In this document: positions 13,735 to 23,067 of the stretch, piece by piece
Position numbering within the stretch: position 1 is the first letter of the stretch
How the letters are laid out: each line of letters begins with the position of its first letter
Assembly: GCF_005280655.1 (NCBI RefSeq)
Contig: NZ_CP040058.1
Span: 2,704,001-2,768,000, forward strand
From: Anaerostipes rhamnosivorans
Lineage (GTDB): Bacteria; Bacillota; Clostridia; Lachnospirales; Lachnospiraceae
Reading direction: 5' to 3'
Length of the DNA: 64,000 nt
Made by a program: the position numbers and the translations under genes
The notes under the pieces: model-generated
Databases searched by the model: none
What the model was told of the DNA's origin: nothing
What the model saw: only the letters and a program-made list of their open reading frames with translations

Positions 13735-15711
13735 TTATAAAATTCCACCGATGCTTAAGAATAACGGTGCAAATACTAATGCTACGATCGTCATCAGCTT
13801 GATCAAGATGTTGATAGACGGTCCTGATGTATCTTTGAATGGATCTCCTACGGTGTCACCGACAACTGCTGCCTTATGGGCATCGCTTCCTTTTCCGCCG
13901 TGATTTCCTTCTTCAATATACTTCTTCGCATTATCCCAAGCTCCTCCGGCATTTGCCATGAAGATCGCCATCATAACACCTGATGCCAAAGATCCTACTA
14001 ACAATCCGCCGAGTGCCTCTACCCCCAACAGAACTCCGATGAGCAATGGAGCAATGATCGCCATAACTCCTGGAAGAAGCATCTCTTTTAATGCTGCTGA
14101 TGTAGAAATCTCAACACAGTTCTTGTAATCCGGTTTTCCTTTTCCTTCAAGAATTCCCGGGATCTCTTTAAACTGACGGCGTACTTCCACAATCATTTCA
14201 TTTGCTGTCTTACCTACAGACTGCATTGTAAATGCTGAGAATAAGAACGGAAGCATTCCTCCGATCAATACACCCACGATAACTTTCGGATCCAGACAGT
14301 TGATGGTTGTAAGGCTTACGGCCTGTGAATACGCAGAAAACAGTGCAAGTGCTGTCAGCGCTGCAGAACCGATGGCAAATCCTTTACCCATAGCTGCTGT
14401 TGTATTTCCTACTGCATCCAGCTTATCTGTGATCTTACGTACAGATTCATCAAGCTCTGCCATCTCCGCAATACCTCCAGCATTGTCGGCGATCGGTCCA
14501 TAAGCATCAACTGCTACTGTGATACCTGTTGTAGAAAGCATACCAACTGCTGCAAGGGCAATTCCATATAAACCTGCAAACTGATACGCAACGATAACTG
14601 CGATACAGATAAAAATGATCGGGAATGCTGTGGATTCCATTCCTACTGCAAGTCCTGAAATAATCGTTGTTGCAGATCCTGTCTCGGACTGGTCTGCAAT
14701 CTTCTTAACTGCGCCGTAGTCGCTGGATGTGTAGATCTCAGTAAGCTTACCGATGATATTTCCAACCAGCACACCGCCGAGGATTGCCCAGAAAGTATCC
14801 AGGTTACCAAAGAACTGACGGCTTAAGAAAAATGCTGCAACTAAAACGATGACACTTGAGAAGTATGTACCTCCATCCAATGCCCTGTGCGGATTCTGGC
14901 TCTTTGTGTTGACAACAAAGATAACTCCGAGGATTGATGCCGCGATTCCAATCGCTGCAAGCACTAATGGATATACGGCACCTTTCACGCTGAATGCCAC
15001 TACACCGATGGTGATAGCAGATACGATAGATCCTACATAGGATTCGTATAAATCGGCACCCATACCTGCGACGTCACCTACGTTATCACCTACGTTATCG
15101 GCGATAACAGCCGGGTTTCTCGGATCATCTTCCGGGATTCCTGCTTCTACTTTACCTACCAGATCGGCTCCTACGTCGGCAGCTTTTGTATAAATACCGC
15201 CTCCCACACGTCCAAACAGCGCTACAGAAGATGCTCCCAGACTGAATCCTGTCAGTACGCTGACGTCTCCTGTAATCTTATAAACCATGGTCACACCGAA
15301 CAGTCCGAGACCTACTACTGTAAGACCCATAACGGCTCCGCCTGAAAATGCGATGGATAAAGCTTTGCTCATCCCGCCTGATCTTGCTGCTTCTGCTGTT
15401 CTAACATTTGCTTTTGTAGCTGTATGCATACCGATATATCCTGCTAACGCAGAAAAGCATGCTCCAACCAAAAAACAGACTGCTGATACCCAGCTTTGAA
15501 TTCCAAGGCCGATTAATACAAATACTACAATACAAAAAACAATAAGCAGCTTGTATTCCGCCCTTAAGAACGCATGGGCTCCTTCGTTGATCGCTCCGGC
15601 AATTTCCTGCATCTGGTCATTTCCCGCATTGGCACTTTTTACTTTTGACATAAGCGCAAATGCAACAACCAGAGATAAGATTCCGGCCGCAATCGCAATG
15701 TACATTTCCAT
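13735..15711 (-). CDS. hppA: K+-dependent membrane-bound pyrophosphatase (ion pump)
   Basis: A 658-residue integral membrane pyrophosphatase with about 16 helices that couples PPi hydrolysis to Na+ or H+ export. The substrate motif [11 protein letters not shown] is near residue 190, followed by [19 protein letters not shown]; the second acidic cluster ([15 protein letters not shown]) is near the C-terminus. The motif GNTTAA near residue 455 has Ala where K+-independent enzymes carry Lys, so it belongs to the K+-dependent class. Related clostridial enzymes often pump Na+, but that is not shown here. ATG 15711 follows AAAGGAGATTGG. It is transcribed alone, with a promoter at 15779-15807 and a terminator at 13682-13715. 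Confidence 0.95.
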   Translation of the reverse strand: MEMYIAIAAGILSLVVAFALMSKVKSANAGNDQMQEIAGAINEGAHAFLRAEYKLLIVFCIVVFVLIGLGIQSWVSAVCFLVGACFSALAGYIGMHTATKANVRTAEAARSGGMSKALSIAFSGGAVMGLTVVGLGLFGVTMVYKITGDVSVLTGFSLGASSVALFGRVGGGIYTKAADVGADLVGKVEAGIPEDDPRNPAVIADNVGDNVGDVAGMGADLYESYVGSIVSAITIGVVAFSVKGAVYPLVLAAIGIAASILGVIFVVNTKSQNPHRALDGGTYFSSVIVLVAAFFLSRQFFGNLDTFWAILGGVLVGNIIGKLTEIYTSSDYGAVKKIADQSETGSATTIISGLAVGMESTAFPIIFICIAVIVAYQFAGLYGIALAAVGMLSTTGITVAVDAYGPIADNAGGIAEMAELDESVRKITDKLDAVGNTTAAMGKGFAIGSAALTALALFSAYSQAVSLTTINCLDPKVIVGVLIGGMLPFLFSAFTMQSVGKTANEMIVEVRRQFKEIPGILEGKGKPDYKNCVEISTSAALKEMLLPGVMAIIAPLLIGVLLGVEALGGLLVGSLASGVMMAIFMANAGGAWDNAKKYIEEGNHGGKGSDAHKAAVVGDTVGDPFKDTSGPSINILIKLMTIVALVFAPLFLSIGGIL

Positions 15712-15778
15712 TGTCCAATCTCCTTTCACTTTCCTCATAAATAAAATTTGAGTCTATGACTTATAGTCACATTTTCAT

Positions 15779-15807
15779 ATTATACCAAAGACATTTCAAG
15801 AATACAA
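15779..15807 (-). promoter_or_regulatory. hppA promoter, extended -10
   Basis: On the minus strand TTGTAT (15807-15802), a 17-base spacer and TATAAT (15784-15779) preceded by TGG form an extended -10 promoter about 65 bases before the hppA start codon. Confidence 0.7.
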
Positions 15808-15823
15808 TATTTTCAATGAAAAA

Positions 15824-15847
15824 GGCTGGAAGATCAAACTTCCAGCC
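15824..15847 (-). terminator. ilvE terminator
   Basis: GGCTGGAAG (15824-15832) pairs with CTTCCAGCC (15839-15847). On the minus strand the stem is followed by five T, and it lies 13 bases after the ilvE stop codon. Confidence 0.85.
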
Positions 15848-15859
15848 AATAAAAAGATA

Positions 15860-16930
15860 TTATTTGATTTCCACGATCCAGCCATGGTTGTCCTTGATCT
15901 TACCAAGCTGTATCCCGCTTACGGTATCATAAAGCTTGTGGCTTAATTCACCGATTCCGCCGTCTTTTACCTGCATGACCTCATCTCCCCAGCGGAACTT
16001 TCCTACCGGTGAGATTACTGCTGCAGTCCCTGTTCCCCAGACTTCCTCCAGGAGTCCTGCCTTGTGGGCTTCGTAAATCTCATCAATAGAGATCCTTTTT
16101 TCTTCCACTTCATATCCCCACTCTTTGCAGAGCTGGATCACAGAATCCCTTGTGATTCCTGGAAGGATACTTCCATTTAACTTCGGAGTCACAACTTTAC
16201 CATCTATCTTAAAGAAGATATTCATGGCTCCCACTTCTTCGATATACTTTCTCTCTACACCGTCCAACCAGAGTACTTGAGAATATCCCTCATCATGGGC
16301 TTTTACCTGGGAAAGGATGCTGGCTGCATAATTCCCCCCGGTCTTGGCCTCCCCGATTCCTCCGCGGACAGCGCGCACATAGTCATCTTCGATCCAGATG
16401 CTGACCGGATCAAGTCCTTCAGGATAATAAGGTCCTACCGGTGACAGAATGATAATGAACTTATAATATCTGGATGTCTTCAGTCCTAAGAAAGGATCTG
16501 TTCCGATGATGAATGGACGGATGTACAGTGAATGATCCGGTTCGTCCGGTATCCAGTCCTTATCCAATGCGACCAGCTGCTCAATGGCCTGGATATAATC
16601 TTCTTCCGGGATCTCCGGAATGCACAGTCTGTCGGATGAGCGGTTAGATCTCTTGGCATTCATATCCGGACGGAATAAATTAACATTCCCGCTTTCTGAG
16701 TTGTATGCCTTCAGTCCTTCAAAGACACCTTGTCCGTAATGAAAGATCGTAGCCGCCGGTGACAATGTAAGGTCTGTATAAGGAACGATGCGCGGATCAT
16801 ACCATCCTCTGCCCTCCTCATAATCCATCACAAACATATGATCCGTAAAAATGGTTCCAAACAACAGCGGATCGTCTTTGGCCGGTTTTTCCTTCGGACA
16901 CTGGGTCTTTTCAACTTTGATATCTAACAT
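15860..16930 (-). CDS. ilvE: branched-chain amino acid aminotransferase
   Basis: A 356-residue PLP enzyme of fold type IV that interconverts Leu, Ile and Val with their 2-oxo acids. The long N-terminus and the motif FHYGQGVFEGLKAY are typical of the larger BCAT class. The PLP lysine is in GEAKTGGNYAAS near residue 205, and the cofactor-binding ILPGITRDSVIQL and GTGTAAVISPVG follow. ATG 16930 is preceded by GGAAGGAAGAG. It has its own strong promoter overlapping the end of dfrA and its own terminator, so it is monocistronic. Confidence 0.95.
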   Translation of the reverse strand: MLDIKVEKTQCPKEKPAKDDPLLFGTIFTDHMFVMDYEEGRGWYDPRIVPYTDLTLSPAATIFHYGQGVFEGLKAYNSESGNVNLFRPDMNAKRSNRSSDRLCIPEIPEEDYIQAIEQLVALDKDWIPDEPDHSLYIRPFIIGTDPFLGLKTSRYYKFIIILSPVGPYYPEGLDPVSIWIEDDYVRAVRGGIGEAKTGGNYAASILSQVKAHDEGYSQVLWLDGVERKYIEEVGAMNIFFKIDGKVVTPKLNGSILPGITRDSVIQLCKEWGYEVEEKRISIDEIYEAHKAGLLEEVWGTGTAAVISPVGKFRWGDEVMQVKDGGIGELSHKLYDTVSGIQLGKIKDNHGWIVEIK

Positions 16931-16971
16931 GTTATCTCTTCCTTCCTGTTCTATGTATTTTCTTACGTTTT

Positions 16972-17000
16972 ATTATGAAACTTTTTAAATCTTCTGTCAA
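16972..17000 (-). promoter_or_regulatory. ilvE promoter overlapping the dfrA stop
   Basis: TTGACA (17000-16995), 17 bases, CATAAT (16977-16972) on the minus strand. The -35 overlaps the last codons of dfrA. The transcript start would be about 35 bases before the ilvE start codon. Confidence 0.75.
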
Positions 17001-17491
17001 TCTTTCATCTTCTGATACTTCAAAAATACATACTCAAGGTCGAAATATGTCTGTTCATCGCTCTCCTCTACAATCTTCCACTCCTCCATCTCATCGAGAT
17101 CTGGAAAATAAGTGTCTGCGTCATAGGCATAGTCCAGTCTGGTCACGTATGCTGTATCACAGTAGGGAAGCATCATTCTGTAGATGCTCTCTCCACCGAT
17201 GATAAAAATATCCTCGTCACTGTACTTTTTCAGTTCATCAAACAGCTCTTCTGTGCTGTGCACTACAACCGCCCCTCTGCCATCATAGTCCTGATCTGTG
17301 GTCAAGACGATATTGGTTCTCTTTGGAAGGGGCATTCCGTTGGGGAAACTCTCCAATGTCTTTCTTCCCATGACAACCACCTTGCCTGTTGTCGTCTGCC
17401 GGAACATCTTCATATCATTTGGGATGTGGACCAGAAGCTGGTTTTCTTTTCCGATCCCCCAGTTCTTATCTGCATTTACAATTAGATTCAT
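16997..17491 (-). CDS. dfrA: dihydrofolate reductase
   Basis: A 164-residue DHFR that reduces dihydrofolate to tetrahydrofolate with NADPH. The N-terminal VNADKNWGIGKENQLLVHIP is the substrate and cofactor loop. VVMGRKTLESFPNGMPLPKR is the NADPH region and FIIGGESIYRMMLPYCD the conserved Gly-Gly segment. The conserved acidic residue is Asp26 in the helix that starts at PNDMKMFR. The gene lies nine bases after thyA, whose product makes dihydrofolate, the usual pairing. It is third in the ytvI-thyA-dfrA operon. Confidence 0.95.
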   Translation of the reverse strand: MNLIVNADKNWGIGKENQLLVHIPNDMKMFRQTTTGKVVVMGRKTLESFPNGMPLPKRTNIVLTTDQDYDGRGAVVVHSTEELFDELKKYSDEDIFIIGGESIYRMMLPYCDTAYVTRLDYAYDADTYFPDLDEMEEWKIVEESDEQTYFDLEYVFLKYQKMKD

Positions 17492-17500
17492 AGTCTTCTC

Positions 17501-18349
17501 CTATATGGCGATGGGAATATCTTTGATCTGTTCTCCCGCCTTGTAATCTTCTATCTTAATGTCGTCCAGTGTAAACTCATAAAAATCCTTCACATCAGGA
17601 TTCAGGGAAAACTTCGGTGCATCATAGACCGGCCGCTGGATCAATTCCCTGATAATCGGGATATGCCGGTCATAGATGTGGGCATCTGCGATCACATGGA
17701 CAAACTCACCCGGCTCCATATCGCACACCTGAGCCAGCATATAGATCAGGACAGAGTACTGAACAACATTCCAGTTGTTTGCCGCCAGGATGTCCTGGGA
17801 TCTCTGGTTGAGAATACCGTTCAGCACCAGCTTGTCATGTCCCGGTTTCTTCGTCACATTAAATGTCATACTGTAGGCACACGGATAAAGGTTCATCTCA
17901 TGCAGATCCTGGTGCACATAAATATTTGTCATAATCCTGCGGCTGTAGGGATTATGCTTCAGATCATAGATCACCCTGTCCACCTGGTCCATCATACCTT
18001 CCGCATACTGATGCTTCACCTGCATCTGATAACCGTACGCCTTACCGATCGATCCGTCTTCATCTGCCCATTCATCCCACACATGGCTCTTTAAGTCGTG
18101 AATATTGTTAGACTTCCTCTGCCAGATCCAAAGCAGTTCATCTACCGCAGACTTCACAAACGTCTTCCTCAGTGTCAGAGCCGGAAACTCTTTGGATAAA
18201 TCATAGCGGTTGACCACACCAAACTGCTTCAAAGTGTAGGCAGGTGTCCCGTCCGGCCATTTAGGCCTGACCTTCTCCCCCTCTGTGCTGGTGCCATTCT
18301 CTAAAATGTCCCTGCACATATTCATAAACAATGTATCTGCATAACTCAT
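17501..18349 (-). CDS. thyA: thymidylate synthase
   Basis: A 282-residue thymidylate synthase that methylates dUMP with methylene-tetrahydrofolate. The nucleophile Cys is in LYPCAYSMTFNV, the dUMP-binding region is QRSQDILAANNWNVVQYS, and the C-terminal DAHIYDRHI is conserved. It is nearer the longer Firmicutes variants than the 264-residue E. coli enzyme. ATG 18349 overlaps the stop of the upstream ytvI-like gene by four bases (ATGA), so translation is coupled. With dfrA downstream it completes the thymidylate cycle. Confidence 0.95.
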   Translation of the reverse strand: MSYADTLFMNMCRDILENGTSTEGEKVRPKWPDGTPAYTLKQFGVVNRYDLSKEFPALTLRKTFVKSAVDELLWIWQRKSNNIHDLKSHVWDEWADEDGSIGKAYGYQMQVKHQYAEGMMDQVDRVIYDLKHNPYSRRIMTNIYVHQDLHEMNLYPCAYSMTFNVTKKPGHDKLVLNGILNQRSQDILAANNWNVVQYSVLIYMLAQVCDMEPGEFVHVIADAHIYDRHIPIIRELIQRPVYDAPKFSLNPDVKDFYEFTLDDIKIEDYKAGEQIKDIPIAI

Positions 18350-19521
18350 TCCTTACCCTCTCTTTCCACTTTCTCAAGTTCTTCTCTTATCTGCTCTTCT
18401 TCCTTCTCACTGTTGATGGTCAGCATCTCAATCCGCCTCTGGAAAAATGCAATCTTCCGGTCAAACACCCCGAGCTTATACAAATTGTACACGAAGATAC
18501 CAAGGATCAGGGCCAAAAGCATGCCTCCGATTCCGGAAAGTTTTAATCCAATATAAATCAAAAACAGTGTCGTGAGCGGAGAAATTCCCATGCTGTCCCC
18601 CATCATCTTCGGCTGCAGCACCTGTTTTGTCACAAGACAGATCACATAAATGATCAATAGGATCACAGCCGTCTTGATATCCCCGGTGAGAATCTTATAG
18701 AGTGCCCATGGAATAATGGCTGTCCCCGTACCAAGGATCGGCAGTACGTCCAGGATTGCGATCACAACAGCGAGAAAAAAAGCATAGCTGATTCCTGCAA
18801 GGATAAATCCGATCCATAGGATGGCAATAATAATGACCATGATCTTCACCTGGGCCCAGCAGTAACTTGCCAGCACACCCAAAGTATTGTGGTAAAAGAT
18901 TCCAATCTTATGGCGTACCATCTTTGGAACATGCTTTTCATATCCCTGCATGATCTTCTCCTTATCCACAATAAAAAGATACGCAGCAAAGAACATCACA
19001 ACCGTCCCAATAAATCCGCTGGTCATTCCTTTGGCAACATTGCCGGAATGCTCCATTCCGTAGTTTCCAATAGCTCCCACCACCTTGTCCAGCACTTTGT
19101 CCGTGGAACCAAGCATGGTATCAAACTTGTCCCCGAAACCATACGGCAGGGACTCCATCAAATGGAGCATCTGCTCCTTTAGATTCATAAGCTGGGTCTG
19201 AACTGTCTCCCTGAGATCCGGAAGACTGGCTGCAAATCCAACGATCTGCTGTGCCAGCTGGCTGACGATAAAAGAGATTAGAGCGATCAGGCCTGCTATA
19301 ACCGCGATGATGATCAGCGCCGAGCCAAACTGTTTGGGCAGCCGGACCTTATCTTCTAGAAAAGAGATAACCGGATGAGCCAGCATCGCAACGATCCAGG
19401 CAGCCACAAAAGGCCATAAAAAGCCGATGCACTTCGGCAGAACAAAGATCAGCAAAAATGCCCCTCCCGCAATCACAAGAAGTTCCATAAAAATTTCTAA
19501 GTATATTTCCCAACGTCTCAT
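18346..19521 (-). CDS. ytvI: AI-2E/PerM-family membrane protein, YtvI-like
   Basis: A protein of about 391 residues in the AI-2E transporter (PerM) family. It has hydrophobic segments near residues 10-50, 60-90 and a cluster at 150-350, with the conserved DVLPILGTG in the middle and QPKMMGDSMGISPLTTLF after it. The C-terminus is a charged coiled tail (EKEEEQIREELEKVEREG). The B. subtilis homologue YtvI is made during sporulation, but this copy heads a thyA-dfrA operon behind a vegetative promoter. ATG 19521 was chosen because GGGGTGA precedes it; starts at 19527 or 19530 are also possible. The substrate is unknown. Confidence 0.85.
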   Translation of the reverse strand: MRRWEIYLEIFMELLVIAGGAFLLIFVLPKCIGFLWPFVAAWIVAMLAHPVISFLEDKVRLPKQFGSALIIIAVIAGLIALISFIVSQLAQQIVGFAASLPDLRETVQTQLMNLKEQMLHLMESLPYGFGDKFDTMLGSTDKVLDKVVGAIGNYGMEHSGNVAKGMTSGFIGTVVMFFAAYLFIVDKEKIMQGYEKHVPKMVRHKIGIFYHNTLGVLASYCWAQVKIMVIIIAILWIGFILAGISYAFFLAVVIAILDVLPILGTGTAIIPWALYKILTGDIKTAVILLIIYVICLVTKQVLQPKMMGDSMGISPLTTLFLIYIGLKLSGIGGMLLALILGIFVYNLYKLGVFDRKIAFFQRRIEMLTINSEKEEEQIREELEKVEREGKE

Positions 19522-19612
19522 TTTCATCACCCCAGATTTTTAATTTTAGTTTGTTGCACAGAACGTATCCACCCAAAGGCTATGGAATACGATATGCCCC
19601 ACGGGTACATCT

Positions 19613-19641
19613 ATTATAAAGTACAAGGCTTCGTATGACAA
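19613..19641 (-). promoter_or_regulatory. promoter of the ytvI-thyA-dfrA operon
   Basis: TTGTCA (19641-19636), 17 bases, TATAAT (19618-19613) on the minus strand, leaving a leader of about 85 bases before the ytvI start. No clear attenuator hairpin is seen in the leader. Confidence 0.75.
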
Positions 19642-19667
19642 GGTCACTGCCCCTCCCGATGTAAAAT

Positions 19668-20543
19668 TCACACTTTTGTCATAAATAAATTCTGTCCCTT
19701 TTCGTAATAGTAAACCCTGTCAGACAAAATCTCATCTTTTTCTACCACAGTACGGTTTACTTCCTTGACCAGTTTTGCAAGAGCCAAAGGGTCGCTTCCG
19801 TCCTCTTCCGGCACCAAAAGTACTTCATGAATGCTGCTGGGAAGGATATAAAATCCTCCCTGGATCTGCTCGGAAAAGCGTTCCAGGACACCTTGGTACA
19901 ACACAGCCCCTGCTCCGTTGATCCCTTCCCTATTGGATAATACATACAGCTTTTCCCTGCCGCCCTTCATCTGCGGGAAGATCTGCTCCATAGGGCGGAG
20001 CAGCGCAGGGAAGGCCTTTTCCGTGTTCTCTTTTGCATCTCTTATGAGTTGCTCCCTGGTGATGCCCCAAAGCTTGAGATCCTGGCTGCGTATGAGCGCA
20101 CTGGCCATTCCATCCCTGTCATGGTGGGCAAACCAACGGAATGTGACTGCAAGGTCCTCCACACGCTCATAAGGACAGTCCTCCAGCAGTTTTTTATTCT
20201 TCTCATAATTTACGAGCCTAAAGAACAGGTGCCCCTTCATATAACTGTAATCCCTGTACAGATCAGATTCTATCGGGCAGTCGCTCCCACTCTCCTCATA
20301 GAGTGCGCCCATTCTGCACAAAAGCTCTCCCAGATCAGCACCGTTTTGGTACTCTGTAAAAAAAGAATCTACATAGATAATGGGCTGGCAGGTCTCTTTT
20401 GCTTTTCCAATACACAGACCATGCAAGCTGATGTTATTATTCTTCGTGATCTGCCGTATAGTGGCCTTTTTCTCTTCCGGATCACTGACATACTCTAATA
20501 TATGCTCCTCTACATAATCTAAGAATTCTTGACTGTTCAACAT
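19668..20543 (-). CDS. DUF5688 family protein
   Basis: A 291-residue soluble protein matching the DUF5688 pattern of Lachnospiraceae. It has an N-terminal region with NNISLHGLCIGKAKETCQPIIYVDSFF, then FRLVNYEKNKKLLEDCPYER and DLAVTFRWFAH in the middle. The C-terminal part reads YVLSNREGINGAGAVLYQGVL, then FYILPSSIHEVLLVPE. No function is known for the family. It often appears in multiple copies in gut Lachnospiraceae. The ATG at 20543 follows GGAAGGAGCG. It stands alone between the ytvI operon and hisC. Confidence 0.85.
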   Translation of the reverse strand: MLNSQEFLDYVEEHILEYVSDPEEKKATIRQITKNNNISLHGLCIGKAKETCQPIIYVDSFFTEYQNGADLGELLCRMGALYEESGSDCPIESDLYRDYSYMKGHLFFRLVNYEKNKKLLEDCPYERVEDLAVTFRWFAHHDRDGMASALIRSQDLKLWGITREQLIRDAKENTEKAFPALLRPMEQIFPQMKGGREKLYVLSNREGINGAGAVLYQGVLERFSEQIQGGFYILPSSIHEVLLVPEEDGSDPLALAKLVKEVNRTVVEKDEILSDRVYYYEKGQNLFMTKV

Positions 20544-20649
20544 AACCGCTCCTTCCCTGTGAAACGGAAATCTACGCCATACCCCTCCTCGTATATTCCA
20601 TAATTTTGAAATAATTACAATATTATCTTAACCCACCAGAATAAAAAAA

Positions 20650-20684
20650 GCAAGCGGTACCGAAATAATTCTCCGGCCGCCTGC
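20650..20684 (-). terminator. hisC terminator
   Basis: On the minus strand CAGGCGG pairs (one wobble) with CCGCTTG, with further pairing inside, and a run of seven T follows. It lies directly after the hisC stop codon. Confidence 0.7.
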
Positions 20685-20690
20685 CATAAC

Positions 20691-21743
20691 CTATTTATTC
20701 ATCATTGATTTAAAGAATCTTACAAGAGCCTGCATTTCTTCATCCGTTCCAATGGATATTCTTAGATAATTATTGATTCTCGGTTTATCAAAATAACGGA
20801 CGTAAATTTTTTCTTTTTTTGCCGCCTCAAACAACTCCCTGGCCGGTATCGATTCATGGGCCGCAAACACAAAATTTGCCTTGGAGTCCGCAAATGAAAA
20901 GCCCAGCTCTCTCAGCTCTTCCTGAAACCATTCCCTGGTCTTTATGATCTTGTTTCTTGTATCCTGAAAATATTCCTCATCTTTAATGGCTGCCGTGCCC
21001 ATGACGATTGACGGCTCATTCATTGTATAAGAATTAAAAGAGTATTTCACATCACTCATAGCCTTGATCAGTTCCCGGTTTCCCATGGCATAGCCGATTC
21101 TAAGTCCCGCAAGGGAACGGGATTTAGAGTACGTCTGCACCACAAGAAGGTTGTCATAGTCATGGATTAGGCTCAATGCGCTTTCTCCCCCGAAATCAAT
21201 ATAGGCTTCGTCCACGATCACCAGTACTTCCCTGTTATGGTCTAAAATATCCCTGACCGTCTCAAGTTCCAGCAGTGCTCCTGTGGGGGCATTGGGATTC
21301 GGGAAAATCACTCCCCCGTTTTCACCGTAATAATCCTGAGCGCAGATCTCAAATTTCTCATTCAGCGGTTTTCTCTCAAACGGTATCTGGAACAGATCTG
21401 CCCAGACATCATAAAAGGAATAGGTAATGTCAGGGAAGAAAACAGGAACGTCCGAATTAAAAAAGGTCAGAAAGGCAATGGCCAAAACATCATCGGAGCC
21501 CACTCCCACAAACACTTCACTGCTGTCAATCCTATAATACGAACTCAAAGCTTCCGTCAAGTCAGATACCGCCGGATCCGGATATTTTCTTAAATTTGTA
21601 ATTTCTTTCATTGCCTCCAGAACCTTAGGAGACGGGGGATACGGGTTTTCATTGGTGTTAAGCTTGATCACGCCATCTTCCTTGGGCTGTTCCCCTGGCG
21701 TATACGGAACCACATTTCTTACACTATCTCTCCAAGACTTCAT
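20691..21743 (-). CDS. hisC: histidinol-phosphate aminotransferase family protein
   Basis: A 350-residue fold type I PLP enzyme of the HisC family. Conserved features are IKLNTNENPYPPSP at residue 25, FPNPNAPTG near 155, VDEAYIDFG near 180, the PLP lysine in TYSKSRSLAGLRIGY near 210, and the C-terminal YLRISIGT. ATG 21743 follows AAGGAGAGATAAG; the frame upstream lies inside the neighbour. It is one base downstream of another aminotransferase gene and outside any his operon, so it could act on other aromatic amino acids or keto acids. Confidence 0.85.
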   Translation of the reverse strand: MKSWRDSVRNVVPYTPGEQPKEDGVIKLNTNENPYPPSPKVLEAMKEITNLRKYPDPAVSDLTEALSSYYRIDSSEVFVGVGSDDVLAIAFLTFFNSDVPVFFPDITYSFYDVWADLFQIPFERKPLNEKFEICAQDYYGENGGVIFPNPNAPTGALLELETVRDILDHNREVLVIVDEAYIDFGGESALSLIHDYDNLLVVQTYSKSRSLAGLRIGYAMGNRELIKAMSDVKYSFNSYTMNEPSIVMGTAAIKDEEYFQDTRNKIIKTREWFQEELRELGFSFADSKANFVFAAHESIPARELFEAAKKEKIYVRYFDKPRINNYLRISIGTDEEMQALVRFFKSMMNK

Positions 21744-21744
21744 C

Positions 21745-22938
21745 TTATCTCTCCTTGTATTCATCAATCAGCTGTTGAAACAGCGGCAGTGCTTTCTCAA
21801 TACGTTCTGTGGGTACACAGTAAGAGATCCTCACGTAACCCGGACAGCCAAAACTGTCTCCAGGAACCATAAGAAGATCGTATTTCTTTGCCCTTTCACA
21901 AAATGCGTTGGCGTCCGGTTCCAAGGCTTTTGGAAACAGATAAAAGGCCCCTCCCGGCTCCACACACTCATAACCCATCTCAATCAACGCGTGATAAAAC
22001 AGATCTTTATTTGCCTGATAGACAGACAAGTCAGAGGTAAGATCTACACAATCGCCCACAACCTTCTGATAAAGGGCAGGGACGCTCACATAGGAGAGAA
22101 GCCTTCCCGCAGCGATAAAAACTGCCAAAAGATCATCAAAATCCTCGGCCTGGCTGGGCGCTATGATATATCCGATCCTCTCTCCCGGAATGGAAAGGGA
22201 TTTGCTGAAGGAATAGCAGACCAGTGTATTATTATAATAAGAAGGAATGTGCGGCAGCTTAATACCATCATACACGATCTCCCTGTAAGGCTCATCTGAT
22301 ATGATATAAATGCTGTGTCCTATCTCTTTCTGTTTTGTCTCCAGGAGTTTCGCCAGTCGTTTAATCGTCTCTTCTGAATAGACCGCTCCCGATGGATTGT
22401 TAGGAGAGTTGATCAACACTGCTTTTGTATGTTCACTGATGGCTGCCTCAAGCCTTTCAAAATCAATCTGAAAGGAATCTGTCTCTGCCGGGATCACCGT
22501 AAGCTTACATCCTGCCCCCTGGGCATACACCTGATACTCGGGAAAGTACGGGGCAAAGGTGATGATCTCATCTTCGGGCCCGTCCACAAGACTTTTAAAA
22601 CAGATGCCGATGGCCGCAGCCGCTCCGATGGTCATAAAGATATTGTCTGCCCTGTAGTCGGTTGAAAACCTGCGGTTCAGAGACTTGGCAACAGCATCCC
22701 TGACCTCATAAATGCCGGCATTGCTGGTGTAGCCGTGTACTGCCACAGGATCTCCGTCTTGTATGTACTTTACCGCTGTGTCATCCACCTCTTTCGGGGC
22801 GGGAACAGAAGGATTTCCAATGCTGAAGTCAAATACATTTTCAGCTCCCACTTCCTTGGCTCTTTCCATCCCGAATTCAAAGATATCCCGGATCACAGAA
22901 TGCTGGCCGGACAATTCTAATACTTTTTTTGATAACAT
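21745..22938 (-). CDS. pyridoxal-phosphate aminotransferase (class I/II)
   Basis: A 397-residue aspartate aminotransferase-fold enzyme. Key segments are DFSIGNPSVPAP near residue 40, INSPNNPSGAVYS near 175, ISDEPYREIVYDG near 210, and the PLP lysine in YSFSKSLSIPGERIGY near 240. The Arg that binds the substrate carboxylate is in YVRISYCVP near the end. The exact amino acid used cannot be told from sequence; aspartate or aromatic amino acids are plausible. It lies directly before hisC in a two-gene operon next to dapB. ATG 22938 was chosen over a GTG at 22947 by spacing to the purine-rich AAAGAGTGGG. Confidence 0.85.
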   Translation of the reverse strand: MLSKKVLELSGQHSVIRDIFEFGMERAKEVGAENVFDFSIGNPSVPAPKEVDDTAVKYIQDGDPVAVHGYTSNAGIYEVRDAVAKSLNRRFSTDYRADNIFMTIGAAAAIGICFKSLVDGPEDEIITFAPYFPEYQVYAQGAGCKLTVIPAETDSFQIDFERLEAAISEHTKAVLINSPNNPSGAVYSEETIKRLAKLLETKQKEIGHSIYIISDEPYREIVYDGIKLPHIPSYYNNTLVCYSFSKSLSIPGERIGYIIAPSQAEDFDDLLAVFIAAGRLLSYVSVPALYQKVVGDCVDLTSDLSVYQANKDLFYHALIEMGYECVEPGGAFYLFPKALEPDANAFCERAKKYDLLMVPGDSFGCPGYVRISYCVPTERIEKALPLFQQLIDEYKER

Positions 22939-22971
22939 AAATCCCACTCTTTCTTTCGTATGTTCACTTTA

Positions 22972-23020
22972 TGCGCCAAATGCAATTCGACGCAGTCAAA
23001 TAGTTTCCCTATGGAATAAA
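22972..23020. repeat. shortened copy of an intergenic repeat
   Basis: The stretch GCGCCAAATGCAATTCGACG to GTCAAATAGTTTCC and CTATGGAATA matches in order the blocks of the longer repeat at 39600-39779, but lacks about 75 internal bases. It lies between two same-strand genes and directly abuts the dapB terminator. Confidence 0.5.
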
Positions 23021-23021
23021 A

Positions 23022-23050
23022 AGGCAGTACGTAAGATTAACGTACCGCCT
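23022..23050 (-). terminator. dapB terminator
   Basis: AGGCAGTACGT (23022-23032) pairs with ACGTACCGCCT (23040-23050) with one mismatch, and on the minus strand five T follow. It lies 17 bases after the dapB stop codon. Confidence 0.8.
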
Positions 23051-23067
23051 TTGGTTTCAAATTCTAT

